This document shows positions 36,681 through 45,749 of a DNA stretch of 64,000 nucleotides, piece by piece; the stretch's first letter is position 1, and every line of letters begins with the position of its first letter. The position numbers and the translations under genes are program-made. Below the pieces are notes generated by a model. It had not been told where the DNA came from. It saw only the letters and a program-made list of their open reading frames with translations, and made no database searches. Where the stretch lies: the NCBI RefSeq assembly GCF_030812775.1, contig NZ_JAUSTI010000001.1, positions 310,001-374,000 of the forward strand, read 5' to 3'. This DNA comes from Paenibacillus tundrae (GTDB lineage Bacteria > Bacillota > Bacilli > Paenibacillales > Paenibacillaceae).

Positions 36681-37409
36681 ATGAAGAGAACATCGTTAAC
36701 TATGCAACAAGTGAAGACAGAAGCGGGCAAGCTTGCGATTATGCTGCTCGGTACATTTATTTTGGCGTTTGCCTACTATCACATTAATTTTCAGAATCAT
36801 TTATCGGAGGGCGGATTTGTCGGTCTGGCCCTGTTAGGGAAATACGCAACAGGTTTATCTCCGGCAATTGGCATGCTGCTGCTGGACATTCCTGTCATGA
36901 TTCTAGCCTGGTACCTTAAGGGTTGGAGATTCATGATTCAAGCGCTACTTGGTGTAGGTGCATTCTCCCTATTCTATGATGGCTTTGAACGATATTCTAC
37001 ACTAGTGATGTCGTTTAATGGGAACCTGTGGATTCCTGCAGTGCTATCCGGTGTGTTGACAGGGGTAGGGGCAGGGATTGTGCTTCGATTTGGCGGAGCG
37101 ACAGGTGGAGACGATATTCTGGCGGTACTGGTTAGCCGCTGGAAGGGATGGAAACTGGGAACAGTTTTCTTCGTCAGTGATGCATTTGTATTAGGATTGT
37201 CACTTTTCTTTCTTCCGGTAAAAGAAACTTTATATACGATTCTGGCCGTATGGATTGCGAGCAAAGTCATTACGTACGTCGTGAGTATCCCGGCACGCGG
37301 AACGGTTGTTACAACTTCTGCTGTTAAACTGCAGATCCCATCCGTAGCGACCAAAGCTGTGAACGTTGCTTCACAGCGCACTTCGGTAGCAAGAGGGGTA
37401 ACACATTAA
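36681..37409 (+). CDS. YitT family membrane protein
   Basis: ATG 36681 follows GAGGGAA at normal spacing; the open frame upstream to 36627 overlaps leader sequence. Five to six transmembrane helices with the YitT/DUF161 pattern: FAYYHINFQNHLSEGGFVGLALL, GVLTGVGAGIVLRFGGATGGDDILAV, and VKETLYTILAVWIASKVITYV. It ends about 240 residues in without the C-terminal DUF2179 domain that many YitT proteins carry. Transport function is not established for the family. Shares a bidirectional terminator with ydaT. Confidence 0.85.
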   Translation: MKRTSLTMQQVKTEAGKLAIMLLGTFILAFAYYHINFQNHLSEGGFVGLALLGKYATGLSPAIGMLLLDIPVMILAWYLKGWRFMIQALLGVGAFSLFYDGFERYSTLVMSFNGNLWIPAVLSGVLTGVGAGIVLRFGGATGGDDILAVLVSRWKGWKLGTVFFVSDAFVLGLSLFFLPVKETLYTILAVWIASKVITYVVSIPARGTVVTTSAVKLQIPSVATKAVNVASQRTSVARGVTH

Positions 37410-37465
37410 CCATACGTTTCAGAACCATAGATGGATGAACGGTACAACAAGATATTTGAATGAAC

Positions 37466-37513
37466 AAAATCCCATTTGCCTGCAAAATCAGCGGCAGATG
37501 GGATTTTGTTTTT
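37466..37513. terminator. Bidirectional terminator between yitT and ydaT
   Basis: AAAATCCCAT (37466-37475) pairs with ATGGGATTTT (37498-37507), with an inner GCC/GGC helix; T runs follow on both strands. Confidence 0.85.
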
Positions 37514-37522
37514 CAGGACATG

Positions 37523-37990
37523 TTAGGATTTAATCGATGAAGCGATCTGTCCATCCTGGTTATGGATAATGGCTCGAATGTTCTGTTTATGACTGAGTGC
37601 TTTGGCTGCATCCACGGCTTCCGCTTTTGTATCGAAGGTGGACTGATAGGAGGACTTTCCTTCCTCCTTAATCGCCCAGCCAGAATCTGTAGGCACAACA
37701 TGAATGTTATCATGACTCTTCGAAGAGGCTACAGGTTCAGAATGACGACGCTCCGTAGAGGAGGATTGGCGATGATCTGATTTTTTTTCGGATGAAGATT
37801 TTGAGTTAGAATTTTCGGTTTCTGGATGATTTTCGCCCCATTCTTCAGCTTTCGCTGTAGCGATCGGAATAGCTCGTCCTTCCTCATAACCATCCTCCAG
37901 TAGAGCATTAGCGATCTCAATGGCCTTATGTCGGATACGTGGCTCTAGATTTTTCATTGAGACAGGATAATCATGTTTATTCCAAGGCAT
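37523..37990 (-). CDS. ydaT: YdaT-like general stress protein with DUF2188 domain
   Basis: The N-terminus MPWNKHDYPVSMKNLEPRIR, then IEIANALLEDGYEEGRAIPIATAKAEEW, is the same as Bacillus YdaT. A Ser/Lys-rich linker joins a C-terminal DUF2188 domain (IHVVPTDSGWAIKEEGKSSY, then DTKAEAVDAAKAL, IIHNQDGQI). GGAGGG precedes the ATG. YdaT in B. subtilis belongs to the general stress response; the molecular role is unknown. The next gene is the amj (ydaH) homologue, which is also in the yda region of B. subtilis. Confidence 0.85.
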   Translation of the reverse strand: MPWNKHDYPVSMKNLEPRIRHKAIEIANALLEDGYEEGRAIPIATAKAEEWGENHPETENSNSKSSSEKKSDHRQSSSTERRHSEPVASSKSHDNIHVVPTDSGWAIKEEGKSSYQSTFDTKAEAVDAAKALSHKQNIRAIIHNQDGQIASSIKS

Positions 37991-38185
37991 ATGAATTCCC
38001 TCCTGTGCAATATTGGATTAGTTGTATATTACCCTCTTCAGGAAGGGATAAACGAATGGATTTTGTTTGAGAAAAGTGACTAAGCTGATCTGCATAGAGG
38101 AGGCTCCTATACTTTTGAAGGGACGAGGGGTATAATGCTGTTCAGGTATTAATCAACTAATTAGGGGAATAAAGGAGATTTACAT

Positions 38186-38989
38186 ATGTTCAGTCTAAGC
38201 TTAGCTATTCCAATGGTATTTACCATGTTAATTCATGCAGCGGATAGTTTGTCCTATGCTTTGCGTCTTGGTGGACTTCGTACTCGTAGAATTGCATTAG
38301 CGATATCGTTATCTGGGATTTTATTGTTAGTATCACGCACGTCCAATATGGCACAAGGGCCGATGGTCGGCAATCTGGTAGATACAGCTTCCAATGGGGG
38401 AACAACGAATTTTGCAACACAGCTTCATTGGTTAATGGGAGCGGCAACGATCGGAACAGTACTTGCTATTCTTTGTTTTCCAACAATGGTCAAGCTGTCT
38501 TCCCGAATGGTCGTACATTTCGAAGCAGCGGGCTCCATTCCAACGATGGTTCGCGGCATGCTGAAGCGTAGTAAGATGAAGAATGCGATGTATTATATTA
38601 CCCCACCGTCCTGGGTAATGGCGAAGCGATTAGTCCAACATGGCATGCCTAGACGTCTGATGATGTTGAACATTGCCGTGACGGCAATCTATACAACGGG
38701 TGTACTTTCAAGTTTGTATGCGGCATACCTGTATCCTAGTCAGGCCATTGCTGCTTCCCAATCCACAGGATTAATCAATGGTATTGCAACCATTTTGCTC
38801 ACCATCCTGATTGATCCACGCATTTCTCTGCTTAGTGACAAATCATTACGCGGCGAGATTCGGTTGGATCGCATGAGCCAAATCTATGGCTGTATGCTCG
38901 TATCCCGTTTGTTCGGTACGTTGCTTGCACAGCTGCTGTTGATTCCTTTTGCGTATTGGATCGGCTGGATCGTAGGTTTAATGCATTGA
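38186..38989 (+). CDS. amj: Amj-type lipid II flippase
   Basis: Polytopic membrane protein (about six to eight helices). It starts MFSLSLAIPMVFTMLIHAADSLSYALRLGG and contains RTSNMAQGPMVGNLVDTA, and the C-terminal LLSDKSLRGEIRLDRM. This matches Amj (YdaH), the alternative to MurJ that moves lipid-linked peptidoglycan precursors across the membrane. AAAGGAG precedes the ATG. Amj in B. subtilis is controlled by the envelope-stress factor sigma-M; I could not find such a promoter here with confidence. Confidence 0.88.
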   Translation: MFSLSLAIPMVFTMLIHAADSLSYALRLGGLRTRRIALAISLSGILLLVSRTSNMAQGPMVGNLVDTASNGGTTNFATQLHWLMGAATIGTVLAILCFPTMVKLSSRMVVHFEAAGSIPTMVRGMLKRSKMKNAMYYITPPSWVMAKRLVQHGMPRRLMMLNIAVTAIYTTGVLSSLYAAYLYPSQAIAASQSTGLINGIATILLTILIDPRISLLSDKSLRGEIRLDRMSQIYGCMLVSRLFGTLLAQLLLIPFAYWIGWIVGLMH

Positions 38990-39084
38990 TCTCTACTGAT
39001 CTTGAGGGGTACCAACGTATTTAAGCCGCCGATATGTATATTTCTGAATCAATATAAAAAGGTTATGGGCTAAAAGCCATAATA

Positions 39085-39114
39085 AAAAGCAACGGCATGA
39101 TCGCCGTTGCTTTT
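39085..39114. terminator. Bidirectional terminator between amj and msrAB
   Basis: Perfect 12-bp stem AAAAGCAACGGC/GCCGTTGCTTTT with a six-base loop; both strands end in T. Confidence 0.88.
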
Positions 39115-39162
39115 CTGTGTATCGTTCATATTTCAGTTGAGTTCAGTGCGTGCATCCAACGT

Positions 39163-40134
39163 TTAACGTTCTTCGTTAAAAAGTACGGCATACTCGCCGT
39201 AGCCTTCCTTCTGAAGATCCTCTTTGGGTACAAAACGCAGGGCAGCTGAGTTAATGCAATACCGCATACCTCCAGCTTCCGCAGGGCCGTCGTTGAACAG
39301 GTGACCCAGATGGGAATCGCCTTCCCGACTTCTCACCTCAGTACGAATCATGAAGTGGCTAAGATCGGTTTTTTCCTTCACGTTGTAGTCGCGAAGAGGG
39401 CGTGTGAAGCTTGGCCAGCCGCAACCTGAATCGTATTTGTCTGTAGAACTGAAGAGTGGCTCCCCAGAAACGATATCGACATAAATGCCGTCTCCATGGT
39501 GATCCCAGAATTCGTTATGGAAAGCAGGCTCGGTTGCATTGTTCTGCGTAACCTCGAATTGCAGAGGGGTCAGGCGCTCTTTGAGACTGTTTTTGTCCAC
39601 ATTAGTCGACCAGTTACGCTCGATAAAGTCTTGACGACCAGAACCTTTGCTATACCGCTTGTAGTGGGCAGGGTTCTTCCGATGGTAATTTTGGTGATGC
39701 TCCTCAGCTTCATAGAACGTTTTTGCTGGCAAAATAGGAGTAAAGATCGGTTTATCAAACCGTCCACTTTGTTCTAGTGCTGCTTTCGATGCTTCCGCAA
39801 TCTCACGCTGTTCCTCTGTGTGATAGAAGATCGCGGTTTGGTAAGACGATCCACGGTCATGAAATTGTCCACCTGCATCGGTAGGATCAATCTGCTGCCA
39901 GAATAGTTCAACAAGCTTCTCGTAAGGGAAAATCGATGGATCAAACGTAATTTGAACCGCCTCTACGTGTCCTGTTGTTTCGGAGCATACTTCTTCATAA
40001 GTTGGGTTCTCGGTATGTCCACCTGTATAGCCTGATACAATTCCATGAATACCAGGCAATTCCTCAAAGGGGGATACCATACACCAGAAGCACCCACCTG
40101 CAAAAGTTGCTTTTTCACTTGTGTGTTGTTCCAT
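39163..40134 (-). CDS. msrAB: Bifunctional peptide methionine sulfoxide reductase MsrA-MsrB
   Basis: Repairs both S- and R-methionine sulfoxides. ATG 40134 is eight bases after GGAGTG; the open frame to 40212 is not used. MsrA domain: [16 protein letters not shown] with catalytic Cys15, [24 protein letters not shown]. MsrB domain from about residue 180: [42 protein letters not shown] and catalytic [11 protein letters not shown]. The CxxC zinc pairs of some MsrB are absent. Fused A-B order is the common one in Bacillota. Next to envelope and stress genes. Confidence 0.92.
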   Translation of the reverse strand: MEQHTSEKATFAGGCFWCMVSPFEELPGIHGIVSGYTGGHTENPTYEEVCSETTGHVEAVQITFDPSIFPYEKLVELFWQQIDPTDAGGQFHDRGSSYQTAIFYHTEEQREIAEASKAALEQSGRFDKPIFTPILPAKTFYEAEEHHQNYHRKNPAHYKRYSKGSGRQDFIERNWSTNVDKNSLKERLTPLQFEVTQNNATEPAFHNEFWDHHGDGIYVDIVSGEPLFSSTDKYDSGCGWPSFTRPLRDYNVKEKTDLSHFMIRTEVRSREGDSHLGHLFNDGPAEAGGMRYCINSAALRFVPKEDLQKEGYGEYAVLFNEER

Positions 40135-40395
40135 ACTATAGTCACTCCATTTCTGATGAAGATCTAGGCTCGTGGTCGAATTGTCGTCCCTTCGGTTTGC
40201 ACATTCGTCCAAAGATAAAGGTCACGTCGTTTCGATCACTACTCCAGCAATCTATCGTTTTATTGAAACTTGTTACACAAGAATTTTGTTTACCCCTCTA
40301 TTATATCCTGAATTGGCAAGCCAACCAAGTCGGAGAGAGAGCAAGCTCCTTATAATCCTAATCTAATCCTTAGCCGATTCTCATCTAACAGGCCC

Positions 40396-41007
40396 TCAGA
40401 CCTTTTTTCGAGAACGAAAACGAAACACAAGCAAAATAACCGTCATGAACAATAAATAAACCCCAAGAACGAGAAGACTTAACCAGATGGACTCGCTTGC
40501 TTGGGCTCCGGCGTATGCAAATACAAAAATAGCAGGCATTTTGCCAATCGCAGTAGCAATCATGAACGTCCAGAAGGGAGTATAGGTGATGCCTGCATAA
40601 ATATTGACAGCTGTCTGAGGAACGATGGGAAGCAATCGAAGAGTCATAACGCCCATAAAAGGATGTGCTTCCATCCAAGAAGTGAATCGGTTAAGTCCTC
40701 GTATACGATCTAAGTAGGATCTAGCCTGAGCTCTAAATACATATCGAGCACCTGCATATACCAGCAATGCTGCGAGTGTTGTTCCTGACCAGCTTACCCA
40801 GGCAGCCATGGTGGTACCATAACTGTAACCCAGAGCGGCAATAACAAACTTATATGGAATAACAGGGACAAGGGCAAATAACATTGCAATGATAATAAGC
40901 ATAGGGATGGATTGATGGGAATCCGTCCATTCCAACAGTTCATATCTGTACATAAACATGACTCCGGCAAGCAAAACATATAACAGGAGCCAAAACCATT
41001 TTCGCAA
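40396..41007 (-). CDS. TVP38/TMEM64 (VTT, DedA-like) membrane protein
   Basis: 203 residues with five to six helices. The VTT core is FVIAALGYSYGTTMAAWVSWSGTTLAALLVYAGAR with the polar RLLPIVPQTAVNIYAG loop. TTG at 41007 is the start, eight bases after AAAGGAGC; no ATG is available before the first helix. DedA-superfamily proteins are linked to lipid transport and membrane potential; the substrate here is unknown. Confidence 0.85.
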   Translation of the reverse strand: MRKWFWLLLYVLLAGVMFMYRYELLEWTDSHQSIPMLIIIAMLFALVPVIPYKFVIAALGYSYGTTMAAWVSWSGTTLAALLVYAGARYVFRAQARSYLDRIRGLNRFTSWMEAHPFMGVMTLRLLPIVPQTAVNIYAGITYTPFWTFMIATAIGKMPAIFVFAYAGAQASESIWLSLLVLGVYLLFMTVILLVFRFRSRKKV

Positions 41008-41050
41008 AATCTTAATGCTCCTTTCAGCATCAGAACATTCTGAGCTAGTT

Positions 41051-41106
41051 TAAGTGCGTATTCAAAAAGGCCTTCGTAATCAAAAGCGGACTTTTTAAAC
41101 AACCTC
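41051..41106 (-). repeat. Short hairpin repeat, family 3 copy 1
   Basis: The minus strand reads GAGGTTGTTTAAAAAGTCCGC near 41106 and CCTTTTTGAATACGCACTT near 41051, an inverted repeat. The same arrangement occurs on the plus strand at 61557. The two ends are conserved and the centre differs. No ORF. Confidence 0.55.
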
Positions 41107-41289
41107 TTTTAATTAAAAGTAAACTTGCCTGAACCACATCTATTAATTGTACCATGTTCGTTCATTGAGCGGTTAGTTGGAAGCTGACCCCGATACCTGC
41201 TCAGGAACCTTACTGGCATGTTGCCCTCTGAAGGGTTAAACTATAGGACGTGGAAATAAAGAACTCTCGTTGAAGGTGGAATGCTCATC

Positions 41290-42228
41290 ATGGACACAAC
41301 TAAGCGAACCCGTGTTGGAATTATTGGTCTCGGGGGAATTGCAAGTAAAGTATATTTACCGTTATTAAGCACGCATTCGAAGGTGGAGATTGCAGGTGTA
41401 ATGAATCGCTCCATAGAACGAGTGGAGAACGTGCAACAAGCCTATAGATTAAATAATGGGACAACGGATATCAAGGAATTGTTATCCTGGGAATTGGAAG
41501 CCGTATTTGTACATACAGCAACGGAAGCGCATTTTGAAATAGTGATGCAATGTTTGGAGCAGGGACTTGCCGTCTATGTGGATAAACCGCTGTCGTATAA
41601 GCTGCGTGAATCTGAAGAGATGACCGCTTTTGCAGAAGCACAAGGCTTGCTGCTAGGAGTAGGCTTTAACCGCAGATTCGCTCCCATGTATCAAAAGGCC
41701 AAAGAATGGATGCGTGCCGGTGGGGGCTATGATTCTTTAACCGTGACGAAGCACCGGACAGGCATTCAGGATCGTCCTGCGGCAGAAACGATATACGATG
41801 ATCTTATTCACATGCTTGATTTGTTATATTGGTATTCAGATGGCGATGTGGAGTTGCTTCAACATTGGATTCGTAAGACGGATACAGACAGGCTACTGCA
41901 TGCATCCGGCGCGGTGAAGCTTGGAAGAACAGCCTACGGAAGATATGATATGGTGCGCGAGGCTGGCGCAGATCTTGAGAAGATTGAGCTGCACGGTAGA
42001 GGGAGGTCTGTGGAAGTCGTTAACATGGAAATAGCGAGATACGCAGAGCGTGGTGGACTTGAACAGCAAGAGGTGTTTGGTAGCTGGGATGGTATTTTGG
42101 CTCGAAGAGGTTTTGCTGGAGCGGTAGATCATTTCCTTGCTTCCATAGAAACACCTGATGATTGCCTGATCAGTGCAAGTCATGTCATGGAGAGTCATGA
42201 GCTGGCTGAACAATTGATTCGTAGTTGA
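41290..42228 (+). CDS. Gfo/Idh/MocA family NAD(P)-dependent oxidoreductase
   Basis: The Rossmann motif is VGIIGLGGIASKVYLPLL near the N-terminus; the catalytic region is DKPLSYKL (EKP-type motif with D in place of E), and the second domain includes HMLDLLYWYSDG. 312 residues, shorter than many members. ATG 41290 is ten bases after AAGGTGG; ATG 41281 is too close. Monocistronic; followed at once by a family 2 repeat whose end overlaps the stop region. The substrate is unknown; a sugar or inositol derivative is likely from family knowledge. Confidence 0.83.
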   Translation: MDTTKRTRVGIIGLGGIASKVYLPLLSTHSKVEIAGVMNRSIERVENVQQAYRLNNGTTDIKELLSWELEAVFVHTATEAHFEIVMQCLEQGLAVYVDKPLSYKLRESEEMTAFAEAQGLLLGVGFNRRFAPMYQKAKEWMRAGGGYDSLTVTKHRTGIQDRPAAETIYDDLIHMLDLLYWYSDGDVELLQHWIRKTDTDRLLHASGAVKLGRTAYGRYDMVREAGADLEKIELHGRGRSVEVVNMEIARYAERGGLEQQEVFGSWDGILARRGFAGAVDHFLASIETPDDCLISASHVMESHELAEQLIRS

Positions 42229-42342
42229 ATCAATTTCATAATACCTATAGTTGTTTCAATCAAGGCGAGATATAGATCAAAACGGTTCAATTTGTCTATA
42301 TCTCGTTTCATAAATCCATTTTCAATGAGTTATGAAATTGAT
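42229..42342. repeat. 114-bp nested inverted-repeat element, family 2 copy 1
   Basis: Ends are a perfect 13-bp inverted repeat (ATCAATTTCATAA at 42229-42241, TTATGAAATTGAT at 42330-42342). Inside is a perfect 11-bp inverted repeat CGAGATATAGA (42266-42276) with TCTATATCTCG (42295-42305). A homologous copy is at 51394. It begins directly at the stop of the upstream gene. Confidence 0.75.
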
Positions 42343-42384
42343 CTAAGTAATCTGGCATAGTGTACACATTAGGAGGAGTAACGT

Positions 42385-42699
42385 ATGGACGAGTATGAGA
42401 AGGAACGAAACAAGCAGATTGAGGAAGCTGTCATTGAAAGTTATAAACAGGAAGAAGAAATGATGATTCTGGTTTTTGCCCAGTGGTGTGTCAATCAAGG
42501 GCTGGATCCGGAAGAGATGTACCGGCAAGCCTACCCAGATCAGCAGAGCAACGAGCGTTTACAGCAGGTGCTAAAACTGGTTGTATCCAAGGAGGAAGCC
42601 GGCGATATTCCGGATGATACCGTGCTAGGTGTTCTATCGATGTTTGGCAATGATGATCTGGCTATGGTTGTATCAGAGGCGATTGCTTCAAGAAAATAA
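42385..42699 (+). CDS. Hypothetical acidic helical protein
   Basis: 104 residues behind TAGGAGGAG. The start MDEYEKERNKQIEEAVIESYKQEEEMMILVFAQWC is one long charged helix. The remainder (QGLDPEEMYRQAYPDQ, LKLVVSKEEAGDIPDDTVLGVLSMFGNDDLAMVV) is helical as well. No known domain; small cytosolic protein of Paenibacillus-type genomes as far as I can tell. Function unknown. Confidence 0.65.
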   Translation: MDEYEKERNKQIEEAVIESYKQEEEMMILVFAQWCVNQGLDPEEMYRQAYPDQQSNERLQQVLKLVVSKEEAGDIPDDTVLGVLSMFGNDDLAMVVSEAIASRK

Positions 42700-42857
42700 G
42701 TTTTAGCGTACAGCATATAACAGACCATCATCTGGACTTAATAAAAGTTTTCAAAAAAAGTCTACTAGCTTCTTCTCATCTTAGCAGTATGGGAATAAAG
42801 CGAAGAACGTTGCTAGCGTGTATTATACGTACTCACAGTATGTTCAGTATTTTGATG

Positions 42858-43682
42858 TTACATCTGCTCCCGATGGATAATGCGAAACTCCTTAGGTGAC
42901 ATGCCAAAACGGGAGCGGAATACACGGTGGAAATACGTATAATTGTTAAAACCGGAGGATTCGGCCACATGTTCCAGGGTCATCGGACTGAAGATAATCC
43001 GTTCCCTGGCCATGTTCAGCCGCACATCCAAGGTATATTGCATAATGCTTTTGCCAAAAGCCTCTTTAAAGAGATGAACACACCGCGAAACACTGATCCC
43101 CACAGTAGAAGCGACATCCTCAAGCTTAAACAACGAGGACGCGTTCTCTTCAATATAACTTTTAATCTCATAAGCTACATAATTCGTATTCGTAATGGTC
43201 GGATGTTCAGATAATAGCCGATCACTCTCGAGGCATAGGATACGCATATAATAACTTGCAATCTCGGGATAAGGGTTGGAAATCCGACGTTGCTCTAAGA
43301 CGAGCTGGCGAAACAGTGTAAGTAGGCTCTCGGAGAGCTCCACCTTAATTCGGTTTGGTCGTTTGTGTCTTTTCCACCATTCATCTACCCAAGAGCCATT
43401 GAAGAAGACATGATAATCTCCACTCTCGACGAGACGTTCTCCCATAGGATTCAGCTCATTGTCTATTTTCAGTTCATAAGGTTCGTCCGGACTAAAAACA
43501 AGCAGATCGCCCGCATCAACTAGTGACATGGCACCGTCTATACGAGCCCGGCAACGTCCATCCGTTTGGAGCCTCATCAAGTAGTTCTTTACCCCATCGG
43601 GCTGTACCATAGCATAGGGTTTACGGTGAAATGAGAAGCCTGCCGTGAGAACCTGGCAGGAATGATCGGTCGGCATAGGCAT
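42858..43682 (-). CDS. AraC-family regulator of the adjacent sugar-oxidation operon
   Basis: The N-terminal cupin pocket (VKNYLMRLQTDGRCRARIDGAMSLVDAGDLLVFSPDEPYEL) is typical of sugar-sensing AraC proteins. The C-terminal DNA-binding part has KLEDVASTVGISVSRCVHLFKEAFGKS and LEHVAESSGFNNYTYFHRVFRSRFGMSPKEFR. Divergent from the Gfo/Idh/MocA-TIM-ThuA operon across a 160-base AT-rich spacer, so it is the likely activator. The first ATG in frame is used. Confidence 0.87.
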   Translation of the reverse strand: MPMPTDHSCQVLTAGFSFHRKPYAMVQPDGVKNYLMRLQTDGRCRARIDGAMSLVDAGDLLVFSPDEPYELKIDNELNPMGERLVESGDYHVFFNGSWVDEWWKRHKRPNRIKVELSESLLTLFRQLVLEQRRISNPYPEIASYYMRILCLESDRLLSEHPTITNTNYVAYEIKSYIEENASSLFKLEDVASTVGISVSRCVHLFKEAFGKSIMQYTLDVRLNMARERIIFSPMTLEHVAESSGFNNYTYFHRVFRSRFGMSPKEFRIIHREQM

Positions 43683-43845
43683 ACTCCTTGCAAATCAAAA
43701 ATTATGACCAGATAGTTCATGTTTCGATCATATTATTCATTTTAATTGAAGCCAAAAAGGAATACCATAGTATTAGATTTAAGATATAGTAATTACAATT
43801 TAATAAAAACAGCTTCTCACGATATGTAAGGAGATGAACGTCAAC

Positions 43846-44961
43846 GTGGACAAAATGAAAGCAGGCATCATAGGGTGCGGTAATATTAGCGCCATTTATC
43901 TGGAGAATCTGAAGAAAAGTCCCGTCATTGAGGTCGTGGCTGTAGCGGATCTGGTTCGTGAACGCGCACAAGAACGGGCAGATGAATTTAATATCGCAAA
44001 CGTTTACAATGTAGATGAGTTGCTGCAAAATAAGGAAATTGAGCTTGTCATCAACTTGACGGTTCCTGGAAGTCATGCAATGACGGACATAGCTGCTCTT
44101 GAGGCAGGTAAGCATGTATTTGCGGAGAAACCGCTAGCTATTTCTATAGAAGATGGTCGCAAAGTCATTGAACTGGCTGAAGAAAAAGGACTCTATGTTG
44201 GCTCAGCACCGGATACATTCCTCGGATCAGGTATCCAGACGGCTCGTCAAGCGATTGAAGATGGCCTGATTGGTAAGCCAATTGCAGCAACTTCTTTCTT
44301 CATGGGTGGTGGACCAGAAGCATGGCATCCGAATCCAGAATTCTTTTATATGGATGGAGGCGGACCTATGTTTGACATGGGGCCATATTACCTCACAGCC
44401 TTAGTAACATTGCTTGGATCCATTCGTAGAATTAGCTCTTCGGCAGGGATTCAGATTGTAGATCGTAAGATTGGTTCTGGTCCTAAGGAAGGTACGGCGT
44501 TGCAAGTACAAACACCGACGCATCTTGCGGGAACCATTGATTTTAATGACGGTGCCATTGCAACGATGATTACAAGCTTCGATATTCGGGGCGCTTCAGA
44601 TCTGCCACGCATTGAAATTTACGGTACAGAAGGCACGCTCAGTGTACCTGACCCGAACTATTTTAATGGAGAAGTGAAGCTTCGCAAATACGGTCAGGAT
44701 ACCTGGGAGACGGTTACACCGATATTTGAAAGTGGTCAAAATGAGCGTGGTCTTGGTGTAAACGAGATGGTTGAGTCCATTCGTGCCGGACGAGAGAGCA
44801 AAGCAAGTGGGAAACTGGCATACCATGTACTAGAAGCTATGCATGCATTCCAGCGCTCGTCTCTTGAGGGCAAACACATTTTGCTTGAAAGCAACTATGA
44901 ATACAATGCAGCAACCAAAACAGATGACAATCAGACGGAGACTGTACCATCCACTAATTGA
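43846..44961 (+). CDS. Gfo/Idh/MocA family oxidoreductase
   Basis: The NAD motif is AGIIGCGNISAIYLENL; the catalytic region FAEKPLAI (EKP) is intact; the C-terminal domain carries DMGPYYLTALVTLLGSIRR. GTG 43846 lies 12 bases after AAGGAG; an ATG at 43834 abuts it. First gene of the operon, overlapping the following ORF region. Members of this group oxidise sugar or inositol hydroxyls; the operon context suggests 3-keto-sugar chemistry (inference). Confidence 0.85.
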   Translation: MDKMKAGIIGCGNISAIYLENLKKSPVIEVVAVADLVRERAQERADEFNIANVYNVDELLQNKEIELVINLTVPGSHAMTDIAALEAGKHVFAEKPLAISIEDGRKVIELAEEKGLYVGSAPDTFLGSGIQTARQAIEDGLIGKPIAATSFFMGGGPEAWHPNPEFFYMDGGGPMFDMGPYYLTALVTLLGSIRRISSSAGIQIVDRKIGSGPKEGTALQVQTPTHLAGTIDFNDGAIATMITSFDIRGASDLPRIEIYGTEGTLSVPDPNYFNGEVKLRKYGQDTWETVTPIFESGQNERGLGVNEMVESIRAGRESKASGKLAYHVLEAMHAFQRSSLEGKHILLESNYEYNAATKTDDNQTETVPSTN

Positions 44962-44984
44962 TTTCAGATGAGGTGAAGCAGGAA

Positions 44985-45749
44985 ATGTTGAAGATCGGAC
45001 TACAGTTATACACCGTACGGGATGAACTGGAACGCGATTTTAAAGGAACGCTTGCTAAGATTGCGGAGCTTGGCTACCAGGGTGTGGAATTCCATCATTT
45101 CTATGGACACAGTGCAGAGGAAGTCAGAGCTCTCGTAAATGAACTTGGTTTGGAAATTGTAGGCACACATGTGCAATATAATAGCTTGAAAGAAGATTTG
45201 GATGCGGTTATCGCTTATCACAAAGAACTTGGCAATCGGAATTTAATCGTGCCTTATTTGTCAGAGGAACAGCGGCAGTGGGATGACGTATTTGCTTCGC
45301 TGAATACAATCGGTGAGAAGATCGCAGCAGAGAATCTGGTACTGTTCTATCACAATCATGATTTTGAATTGACAGCGCAAGTTGATGGTCGTCCGGCACT
45401 GTACGCGATGTACGAGACCGTTCCTGCTTCTTACCTCCAGGTAGAATTAGACTCATGTTGGGCGCATGCTGCTGGCTATCCGCCAACGGAAGTGATTGCG
45501 AAGTATGCAGGACGTCTTCCACTGGTGCATTGGAAGGATATGAGTCGTTCCGAAGGGCGCGTGTTAACCGTTGAATTTGGCCAGGGTGAAGTAGACTTGG
45601 AAGCGGTTGCTGTAGCGTCAGAGCAAGCTGGAGCTGAATGGCTGGTGGTGGAACAGGATGAATGTCAGAATCCATCATTACTAAGCATTGAGAACAGTAT
45701 GAACTGGATTCGCCAATATGCCGCTAACGGAGGACCTATCCATGTCTAA
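44985..45749 (+). CDS. Sugar phosphate isomerase/epimerase-like TIM barrel (AP endonuclease family 2)
   Basis: Opening LKIGLQLYTVRDEL, then LAKIAELGYQGVEFHHFYGHS and the metal-ligand segments VLFYHNHDFEL, LQVELDSCWAHAAG, PLVHWKDM and LVVEQDE, are typical xylose-isomerase-like TIM barrels (IolE/IolH-like, EboC). ATG 44985 is nine bases after GAGGTG. It likely epimerises or eliminates the keto-sugar made by the dehydrogenases. Overlaps the start of the next gene. Confidence 0.85.
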   Translation: MLKIGLQLYTVRDELERDFKGTLAKIAELGYQGVEFHHFYGHSAEEVRALVNELGLEIVGTHVQYNSLKEDLDAVIAYHKELGNRNLIVPYLSEEQRQWDDVFASLNTIGEKIAAENLVLFYHNHDFELTAQVDGRPALYAMYETVPASYLQVELDSCWAHAAGYPPTEVIAKYAGRLPLVHWKDMSRSEGRVLTVEFGQGEVDLEAVAVASEQAGAEWLVVEQDECQNPSLLSIENSMNWIRQYAANGGPIHV

